This document shows, piece by piece, positions 27,599 to 33,018 of a stretch of DNA of 33,018 nt; within the stretch, counting starts at the first letter, position 1, and each line of letters opens with the position of its first letter. Under the pieces are notes generated by a model that was not told the DNA's origin, made no database searches, and worked only from the letters and a program-made list of their open reading frames with translations. The stretch spans positions 1 to 33,018 of the forward strand of contig NZ_KK366037.1 in assembly GCF_000686905.1 (NCBI RefSeq), written 5' to 3'. The translations under genes were made by a program, and so were the position numbers. Source of the DNA: Marinospirillum insulare DSM 21763. GTDB lineage: Bacteria > Pseudomonadota > Gammaproteobacteria > Pseudomonadales > Halomonadaceae.

Positions 27599-28612
27599 AT
27601 GATACCCAAAACCTTAGCAACCCTCCACTGGACAGAGCAACTAAAGCAGGCCGTTCGCGACCCCTTAACACTTTGCCAGCAGCTTAATATTAACCCAACA
27701 CAACTACCCGGGGGTATTGCTGGGCTAGAAAAAGGCCAACAACTTTTTAAAACCTTGGTACCCCAAGCCTTTATTCAACTAATGCAACCAGGCAACCCAC
27801 TCGACCCCCTACTACAGCAAGTGCTACCCCTAGGTGCAGAAGGCCAAGCCCAAGCGGGTTTCGTTAGTGACCCCCTACAAGAAAAGTCTTATAACCCCCT
27901 GCCTGGTTTAATACATAAGTACACTTCACGCGTGCTACTAACCACCAGTGGCGCTTGTGCAGTTAACTGCCGCTATTGTTTTCGCCGCCATTTTCCTTAT
28001 GCAGAAAACAGCCTAAGCACTCACGCCAGCCAAGCAATTATAGATTATTTAAAACAACACCCTAAAATAAATGAAGTTATTCTTTCAGGTGGTGACCCTT
28101 TAGCAACCCCCGACACTCGCCTAGCAACCAGAGTTAAACAACTAGAAACTTTGCCGCAGCTTAAACGCCTACGCATTCATACCCGCTTGCCTGTGGTTAT
28201 TCCTGCACGTATTAACTCAGAGTTTTTAAGCTGGATAACAGCCACCCGATTAAAAGTGATTTTGGTAGTACACATTAACCACCCGCAAGAAATAGGTGCA
28301 GAGTTAGTTGAATCACTCCAACGGCTAAAACAAGCAGGTGTATTACTCTTAAACCAAAGCGTTATTTTGGCGGGTATAAATGACCAAGCCAGCATTTTGG
28401 CAGAATTATCAGAAAAACTATTTGAACAAGGCATACTACCCTACTACCTTCACACTTTAGACCCAGTAGCAGGCGCTGCCCACTTTGCAATAGATGACAA
28501 ACGCGCTCGGCAGATTTATGCTGAGCTGCTAGCCGAACTACCCGGCTTTTTAGTACCTAAACTTGTAAGGGAATACCCTAACCAACCTGCTAAAACACCC
28601 CTAGGGTGGTAA
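27599..28612 (+). CDS. epmB: EF-P beta-lysylation protein EpmB (lysine 2,3-aminomutase family)
   Basis: This is a radical-SAM, PLP-dependent aminomutase that makes (R)-beta-lysine for EF-P. The Fe-S cluster cysteines are C120, C124 and C127 in GACAVNCRYCFRRHFPY. The NEVILSGGDPLATPD block and the HTRLPVVIPARI segment are family-typical. The 337 residues are close to the usual 342. No clear ribosome site precedes the ATG. The next gene begins 32 bases downstream. EpmC, which hydroxylates the modified lysine in some species, is not in the window. Confidence 0.95.
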   Translation: MIPKTLATLHWTEQLKQAVRDPLTLCQQLNINPTQLPGGIAGLEKGQQLFKTLVPQAFIQLMQPGNPLDPLLQQVLPLGAEGQAQAGFVSDPLQEKSYNPLPGLIHKYTSRVLLTTSGACAVNCRYCFRRHFPYAENSLSTHASQAIIDYLKQHPKINEVILSGGDPLATPDTRLATRVKQLETLPQLKRLRIHTRLPVVIPARINSEFLSWITATRLKVILVVHINHPQEIGAELVESLQRLKQAGVLLLNQSVILAGINDQASILAELSEKLFEQGILPYYLHTLDPVAGAAHFAIDDKRARQIYAELLAELPGFLVPKLVREYPNQPAKTPLGW

Positions 28613-28644
28613 AAAAGCTGGTAACCCATTTGGAGCTAACACCC

Positions 28645-30318
28645 ATGAGCCTGTTACTTTTTGACCTTGCAGAAGTTAACCGAGACCAGCTAACCAGTTG
28701 CGAGTTAAAGTTAGCAGCCTTGGAAAGCTGGCTCAAAAACTTACCCCTTGCCCACCCAGAAGGCAGTTGCCAAGCATTAAGCCAGTTTTTGGAAGAGTTT
28801 AATCAACTTAAATTTTTACCCCTACGCCGCCTAGAATGGCTAAACCTAATTCAACCCCTTGTTCACCAAGTTACCCAAGGTTTAGATACAGGCAGCCATT
28901 TTGAACAAGAAGGCGACCTAGCACAAAACTTACAAAACCTGCTAGCCCAAGGCTATAAGCGAGTTGTAAATGACCTGCTTAAATTAAGGGATCAATTACC
29001 CCCACCCATTTTAGCTCGCAGCTTATTACAAGCCCTCTACAACGCCCTAAAAGAAAGTAGTGCGCTTATTTTAAGGTCTTGCCTACTCAGCGTTAATGCA
29101 CCTGCTAACACCTGGCAAGAACTAAACCTACTTTACCACCTTGCTTGCCAAAGCCGTTTGCAACATAAAAACCTAACAACCAACAGCCCAAAAAACTGCG
29201 AAGAAGCTTATTTCCAGGTTGTTTTACTAGCACTTATTCAGGCAGAAACCCTGCGCAGTGATGAAGTAACCCTAGTCTATCCGCTTTTAGCAGAAGCGGC
29301 TGCCTTGCTTAACCGCCTAGCAGAAGATAACCCTAACCAGCTATTTATTATTAGCGCAGAACACCAATATATACCCCAGCGTAGCGGCCTAGATGCCCAA
29401 AATGCCAAACCAACGCCACCTCAAAAAAACACCCACCCCAAAGGCAGGGGCTTAAGTTTAGACACCCGTATTTTGATAGACGCTTTAAACACTCACTTAG
29501 CCAAGTCTCAGCTCAGTAAGCGCCTAAGCCAACACCTAGCCGCTTGCTTAGGCGAAGCTAACGACCGTATAACGCCACGCATAGAAACCAACGACCCCAT
29601 AGAACTGGTACTAGGTTTACGCAGCGTACATTTTCACATGAACAACAAACGCCCGTTAGAAAGCCTAGTTGCTGGCGGCAACCTGAATGAAAAGCCTAAA
29701 GACAACCCCTTTATAACTGCTAGCCAAGATGACCCTTGGTCTGCAGCCTTTGATGCTGGGGAAAACACCAGTAATGGGCATATTCAGCTAGTAGAAATGC
29801 AAACCAATTTAAGCACCTCTTTAGATGAAGAGTTGAATAAGCGTCACCCTATTTATTCATTAACCCAGGTAAACGCCAGCGCAACCGGCTACTGCATTTT
29901 TTGGCAGGGCGAAGAAGTCCCTCTGTTAAAAACAGGTGAGCTAGTCGCTTTTAGAGAAGCCGTCAGCGACCCTTGGCAAGCCGGATTAATTAGGTGGGTG
30001 AAAGATGTACAACAAGGCTTACAAATGGGAATCGAGCGTCTAGGCGGTAGAATGCAGCCTTGCGCAGTGAAACCGATTATAAAAATAGGCGAGCAACGTG
30101 ATTTTATGCCTGGGTTTTTAATTCCAGAATTACAAGTGCTAGGCATTCCTGCTGGGTTAATAACGCCCCTTTTACCCTTTCGAGAAGGGCAAAAGGTTGA
30201 AATTAGCTATAGCCAAGGGGTAGAAAAGGCCAAGCTTTTCAAGCTAGTGAGTAGCCCAGGTGCATTCAACCAGTTTGAGCTAGAACCACTGGGCGTAAAA
30301 GGCTTAAGCCTGCACTAA
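28645..30318 (+). CDS. Large protein with C-terminal PilZ-like domain
   Basis: This 557-residue soluble protein has a long, mainly helical N-terminal part (about 1-260), a Pro/Thr/Gln-rich linker and a short middle region. From about 405 to 490 there is a PilZ-like beta-barrel: GYCIFWQGEEVP, TGELVAFRE, WQAGLIRWVKD and MGIERLGGRMQPC follow the order of the barrel's strands. Canonical c-di-GMP motifs (RxxxR, then D/NxSxxG) are not clear, so binding is uncertain. I start at the ATG at 28645, with GGAG nine bases upstream, rather than the GTG at 28606. Its end overlaps the converging Rieske gene by 15 bases. It follows epmB closely and may share its transcript. Confidence 0.65.
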   Translation: MSLLLFDLAEVNRDQLTSCELKLAALESWLKNLPLAHPEGSCQALSQFLEEFNQLKFLPLRRLEWLNLIQPLVHQVTQGLDTGSHFEQEGDLAQNLQNLLAQGYKRVVNDLLKLRDQLPPPILARSLLQALYNALKESSALILRSCLLSVNAPANTWQELNLLYHLACQSRLQHKNLTTNSPKNCEEAYFQVVLLALIQAETLRSDEVTLVYPLLAEAAALLNRLAEDNPNQLFIISAEHQYIPQRSGLDAQNAKPTPPQKNTHPKGRGLSLDTRILIDALNTHLAKSQLSKRLSQHLAACLGEANDRITPRIETNDPIELVLGLRSVHFHMNNKRPLESLVAGGNLNEKPKDNPFITASQDDPWSAAFDAGENTSNGHIQLVEMQTNLSTSLDEELNKRHPIYSLTQVNASATGYCIFWQGEEVPLLKTGELVAFREAVSDPWQAGLIRWVKDVQQGLQMGIERLGGRMQPCAVKPIIKIGEQRDFMPGFLIPELQVLGIPAGLITPLLPFREGQKVEISYSQGVEKAKLFKLVSSPGAFNQFELEPLGVKGLSLH

Positions 30319-30612
30319 AATAAGGCCAGCTTCCGCTTTCACTTCAAAGGTTTCTATATCGCTATAAGCCGGTGGAGTAAGCACCTTGCCGCTACGCAAG
30401 CAAAAACGCGAACCGTGGCGTGGGCAAATTAACAGGCCAGCTTCTATACAGCCACCTTCAAAACCCCGCCCATCGTGCGAGCAAGCATTCACTACTGCCC
30501 TTAGCTCACCTTCAGCACGGGCGACTAACACCTCGTCGCCATCATCGTTTTCAACAATAACAAACTCACCTTCAGCTAAAGCTTCTTCTTTACACACTTC
30601 TATCCACTGCAT
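30304..30612 (-). CDS. Rieske-type [2Fe-2S] ferredoxin
   Basis: This is a small soluble electron-transfer protein of 102 residues with the Rieske cluster ligands C44, H46 (ACSHDG) and C63, H66 (CPRHGS). There is no signal or membrane anchor, so it is a cytoplasmic ferredoxin like those of dioxygenase systems or the NirD type, not a bc1 subunit. No oxygenase or reductase gene is adjacent, so the partner is unknown. GAGGT lies six bases before the ATG. Confidence 0.9.
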   Translation of the reverse strand: MQWIEVCKEEALAEGEFVIVENDDGDEVLVARAEGELRAVVNACSHDGRGFEGGCIEAGLLICPRHGSRFCLRSGKVLTPPAYSDIETFEVKAEAGLILVQA

Positions 30613-30668
30613 TTTTTTACCTCTAAATATTTAGGTGTGTTTTTAAAATCTGTCACAAATTAGCAACA

Positions 30669-30697
30669 TTGGATATTTACACTTAGCTCAGTATAAT
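30669..30697 (+). promoter_or_regulatory. Sigma70-type promoter in the 350-base gap before the porin
   Basis: TTGGAT (30669-30674) and a perfect TATAAT (30692-30697) are separated by 17 bases. Transcription would start near 30704, leaving a leader of about 260 bases before the porin ATG. The leader is AT-rich and contains a perfect 12-base palindrome, TGGATTAATCCA (30931-30942), just upstream of the porin's ribosome site. No RNA family is recognised. A closer second promoter cannot be excluded. Confidence 0.55.
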
Positions 30698-30962
30698 CCA
30701 CCCCACAAAGAATAGGCAGCTGAATCTAACTGGCTACTGCTAGGTATATAAATGAGAAAACTGCAAATTCACCATAAATTATACTGATAACAGAAAAAAT
30801 CTAGTGACAATCAACCAAGAAGGACTTGCATTTTCTCTAAATAATAACTATTGTTATCTCGCGAAAGATTATTGGACTAACCATTCTAAAAGACTTAGAA
30901 ATCTTTAATGAGGGTTAGAACAACTACTACTGGATTAATCCATTCTTAAATAGGAAGTTAAA

Positions 30963-31994
30963 ATGAAAAAGACATTGATCGCCGCATCAATCGCCGCACT
31001 AGCTACAACCTCTGCTAACGCTGCAGTAAAACTATACGAATCTGAAACGGGTTCTTTCTCTAGCTACGGTAAAGTTCAGCTAGAACTAGAAAACTACGAT
31101 GGCGAAAACACCATTCAAAACCAAGGTTCACGCCTAGGTTTTTCTGGTGAGAAGAAGCTAGAAAACGGTTTAACCGCTTTCACCAACTTTGAATTCCGTT
31201 TTCAGCCAGGTGTTCAAAACGACATAACTGAAGGTGGTGATGACGGTGGTGAGTGGACCACACGTAACTCTTACCTAGGTGTTAAGGGTGACTTTGGTTC
31301 GGTTAAAGCAGGTAACTTTGATTCTATCACCTACAGCATGGTTACTGGTCAGGCAGATATTATGGAAAATGAAGGCTACCGTTCACTAGATACTGGTAGC
31401 GTTAACTCTCGTGGTACTGCTATTGCTTACGAAACCAATGACCTTGCAGGCTTCAAAATTGGTTTAGGCATTAAGCACTATGCTTCTGATGAGTCTGCTT
31501 ATGGTCCAAGAGCTGCCGGCAACGAAAAGCTAACTTCAAACAATGGTGATGAAGTTTGGAACATTCAGCTAGGTGCTACTTACCAGCTAAATGATGAGCT
31601 AAGTTTTGGTTTAGCGTTTGACCAAAACAACGAAGATGGTAACCCTGGCGTAGGTGTAGCAGGTGATGCCGACCCAATTATTGCCGCCAGTGTTAACTAC
31701 GCAACCGACGCTTTTGGTGCTGGCTTAGTGCTAGAAAACAGCGGTGATTACATGGTTGCTAACCTAACCGGTTCTGTAAACTACGGTGCAGGTGATGTTT
31801 ACGCACTAGTATCTTTTGCAGATAACGATGTAGATACTGGCGTTGACTTTGGTCTAGGTGCTAACTACAAGCTAGCAAAAACTTTCCACGTTTATGGTGA
31901 AGTCGCTGTAGGTAATGATGATGTATCTGAAATCCAAGACAGCAAAGATAAAGGTACTACCGCTGTAACTCTGGGTGCTGCTTACAAGTGGTAA
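30963..31994 (+). CDS. Outer-membrane porin (Gram-negative general porin family)
   Basis: This outer-membrane beta-barrel of 343 residues forms a diffusion pore, probably as a trimer. Residues 1-20 are a clear signal peptide ending ANA. The mature protein shows porin-like strands, for example SSYGKVQLELENYDG, GSRLGFSGEKKLENGLTAF and NSYLGVKGDFGSVKAGNFD. It is acidic and Gly/Asn-rich, as is usual for marine porins. The last residue is Trp (AAYKW) where most such barrels end in Phe. GGAAG precedes the ATG. A strong terminator follows. Codon choice is uniform, as expected for high expression. Confidence 0.92.
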   Translation: MKKTLIAASIAALATTSANAAVKLYESETGSFSSYGKVQLELENYDGENTIQNQGSRLGFSGEKKLENGLTAFTNFEFRFQPGVQNDITEGGDDGGEWTTRNSYLGVKGDFGSVKAGNFDSITYSMVTGQADIMENEGYRSLDTGSVNSRGTAIAYETNDLAGFKIGLGIKHYASDESAYGPRAAGNEKLTSNNGDEVWNIQLGATYQLNDELSFGLAFDQNNEDGNPGVGVAGDADPIIAASVNYATDAFGAGLVLENSGDYMVANLTGSVNYGAGDVYALVSFADNDVDTGVDFGLGANYKLAKTFHVYGEVAVGNDDVSEIQDSKDKGTTAVTLGAAYKW

Positions 31995-32033
31995 GCCCTA
32001 CTAGTTAATTGGCTTAACAGCTAATAACTAAAC

Positions 32034-32062
32034 AAAACCGACCTCAAGGGGTCGGTTTTTTT
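32034..32062 (+). terminator. Terminator behind the porin gene
   Basis: AAAACCGACC (32034-32043) pairs perfectly with GGTCGGTTTT (32050-32059) around a 6-base loop, followed by more T residues to 32062. It lies 40 bases past the porin stop, in the orientation of the porin, and just before the end of the converging brnA-like gene. Confidence 0.9.
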
Positions 32063-32079
32063 ATGCCTGAATTAAATGA

Positions 32080-32316
32080 TTATGAAGCAGAAGGTTTGCG
32101 GAGGCTTTTTCTTAATAGGTGGTTTACTAATGAATGGAAATCTAGGTGTTCTTCAGCTGCTTTTTTCTTTAAAAATAAAAAAACATCATCATCCAAATTT
32201 AGAGTAGCTTCTACTTTATGGGGCTTGTAAAAACGCCCGCGAACAGCTTCTGAAAAGTCATATTCATTTTCTAGCTCGAAGTCTTCTACGCCATCATATT
32301 GCTCATGATTTTTCAT
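32080..32316 (-). CDS. brnA: BrnA/CopG-type antitoxin
   Basis: This is the 78-residue antitoxin partner of the BrnT-like toxin. The N-terminal part has ENEYDFSEAVRGRFYKPHK, a segment common in CopG/BrnA antitoxins. The C-terminal half (EATLNLDDDVFLFLKKKAAE, then SLVNHLLRKSL) fits a ribbon-helix-helix DNA-binding domain, which would repress the pair's own promoter. I start it at the ATG at 32316, with GAGGA six to seven bases upstream; this overlaps the toxin stop by 14 bases. Alternative start: 32331. Confidence 0.78.
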   Translation of the reverse strand: MKNHEQYDGVEDFELENEYDFSEAVRGRFYKPHKVEATLNLDDDVFLFLKKKAAEEHLDFHSLVNHLLRKSLRKPSAS

Positions 32317-32587
32317 ACTGTTTCCTCTCAAGTGCTGTGGCTTTTCTGGCTGAAATAATTCTAATCACCTCTTCACCTTTATCTGTAAAATACAGGTTAG
32401 CCACAACTAAAAGCTTCTGATTCATTGTATTGCCAAGGGTAATCCAACGTTCTTCAAAATAGCTATAACGATAATCAAGCATGGCAAGATGTAAAGGGTC
32501 ATTGAATACTTCTACTGCCTGCTTAAAGCTGACATGGTGCTTTTCAATATTCTTTTTGTTTTTTTGTTCATCCCATTCAAACTTCAT
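32303..32587 (-). CDS. brnT: BrnT-family toxin
   Basis: This is a 94-residue RelE-like ribonuclease toxin of the BrnT family. Typical features are the start MKFEWDEQKNKKNIEKHHVSF, the DPLHLAMLDYRYSYFEERW region with its aromatic/acidic pattern, and the C-terminal IRIISARKATALERKQYE. The toxin gene precedes the antitoxin and overlaps it, the known BrnTA order. It looks intact. It lies in an accessory-like stretch next to short repeats. Confidence 0.9.
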   Translation of the reverse strand: MKFEWDEQKNKKNIEKHHVSFKQAVEVFNDPLHLAMLDYRYSYFEERWITLGNTMNQKLLVVANLYFTDKGEEVIRIISARKATALERKQYEKS

Positions 32588-32662
32588 TGGCCTGCACCTA
32601 CTTAATGATAAGTATAGGATAGCCTGTTTTATCTTTAGTTAGCAAAGCAGTTTGGTTAATCA

Positions 32663-32861
32663 TAAGCCACGGATTACACGGATGCAGGTCTAAGTCACTG
32701 CGAAGGCTGTAGATTACTTCGCTACGCTCGTAATGACGGGGGGAAGCGCGCAACAAACAATGATTCGTCAATGCGAAGCTGAAAGCCGCAACCAATGAAT
32801 CGTCACTGCGAGACTGAAAGCCGTGGCAGTCTAGGTGGTAAAAGCCACGGATTAAGCGGAT
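32663..32861. repeat. Cluster of short intergenic repeats
   Basis: The 302-base gap 32588-32889 has no gene. At both ends of this stretch lie inverted copies of the 19964 repeat: 32663-32683 (20 of 21 match) and 32841-32861 (about 17 of 21). Between them are two direct copies of a 31-base unit at 32758-32788 and 32793-32823 (27 of 31 match; core GTCAnTGCGA ... CTGAAAGCCG). A third partial copy starts near 32694 and an inverted piece (CGCTCGTAATGACGG) lies at about 32725-32739. Such GTCATTGCGA-type units are spread through many bacterial genomes. Confidence 0.7.
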
Positions 32862-32889
32862 AAAAATGGGCGGGTAGGGTGGTAGACTT

Positions 32890-33018
32890 TTATTCGCTAG
32901 TTAGTTGAGTAACTTTTTCTAGCGGCAAGTTTAATACTTCGGCTATTTGTTCCTTGCTAAGCACACCTAACAATAACAACTGACGAGCAGAAGCTAGCTT
33001 TTCATGCAAGGCACGTTC
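32890..33018 (-). CDS. C-terminus of a possible Rpn/PD-(D/E)XK nuclease-transposase family protein
   Basis: The minus-strand frame is open from the window edge to TAA at 32890-32892, giving 42 residues. They read as a helical tail: ERALHEKLASARQLLLLGVL then SKEQIAEVLNLPLEKVTQL. This tail (a charged helix followed by a short 'S.EQIAE...L....V..L' helix-turn-helix-like end) is typical of Rpn-type recombination-promoting nucleases. The catalytic part lies outside the window, so the call rests on the tail alone. Confidence 0.45.
   Translation of the reverse strand, partial: ERALHEKLASARQLLLLGVLSKEQIAEVLNLPLEKVTQLTSE

Noticed and set aside
32598-32795. 65-residue open frame over the repeat cluster
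   Set aside because: Runs through short intergenic repeats, has no family features and no good ribosome site.
32663-32861. CRISPR array
   Set aside because: Only two full direct copies with several mismatches and no spacers of regular length; better explained as dispersed intergenic repeats.

Overview
The window is a chromosomal segment of a Gram-negative gammaproteobacterium, most likely an Oceanospirillales or Pseudomonas-like marine or aquatic lineage. Pointers to this are an outer-membrane porin, AmpD/AmpE, the beta-lysylation set for elongation factor P, and the gene order adk-tsaB-(small ORF)-rsmJ. The genus cannot be fixed from the sequence alone. Base composition is moderately AT-rich and even throughout. 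Most genes are housekeeping genes; no large island, prophage, CRISPR array, rRNA or tRNA was seen.

Left edge (1-5528): the 3' end of an IS30-family insertion sequence sits inside a PAS-containing hybrid histidine kinase gene. Kinase coding resumes in the same frame right behind the transposase stop, so the kinase has lost its 5' part. Converging on it is a NarL/LuxR-type response regulator of the ErdR/CrbR kind. Behind that lies acetyl-CoA synthetase (acs), with a terminator and a promoter-overlapping inverted repeat. This looks like an acetate-switch locus whose sensor has been disrupted. SprT follows.

Middle (5529-20056): a YecA-like protein, then a leftward group adk, tsaB, a small unknown gene and rsmJ (nucleotide balance, tRNA t6A, rRNA methylation). 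Next come a chemoreceptor, the pyruvate dehydrogenase genes aceE-aceF, ampD-ampE (peptidoglycan recycling), nadC (NAD synthesis), a secreted FliL-like protein, a DUF416 protein and a gamma-carbonic-anhydrase-like protein.

Right half (20057-33018): a rightward run prlC, an unknown 129-residue gene and a MATE exporter meets a leftward run of a UPF0270 gene and avtA. A ParE-type toxin-antitoxin pair follows. The EF-P modification cluster (epmA, efp and divergent epmB) comes next, with a PilZ-like protein behind epmB and a convergent Rieske ferredoxin. A porin with a long leader, a BrnT/BrnA toxin-antitoxin pair, a cluster of short intergenic repeats and the C-terminus of a possible Rpn-type nuclease close the window.

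The observations most worth a second look are the IS30-truncated kinase beside acs, the inverted repeat centred on the acs -35 position, the PilZ-like protein paired with epmB, the tightly coupled unknown gene behind prlC, and the long porin leader.
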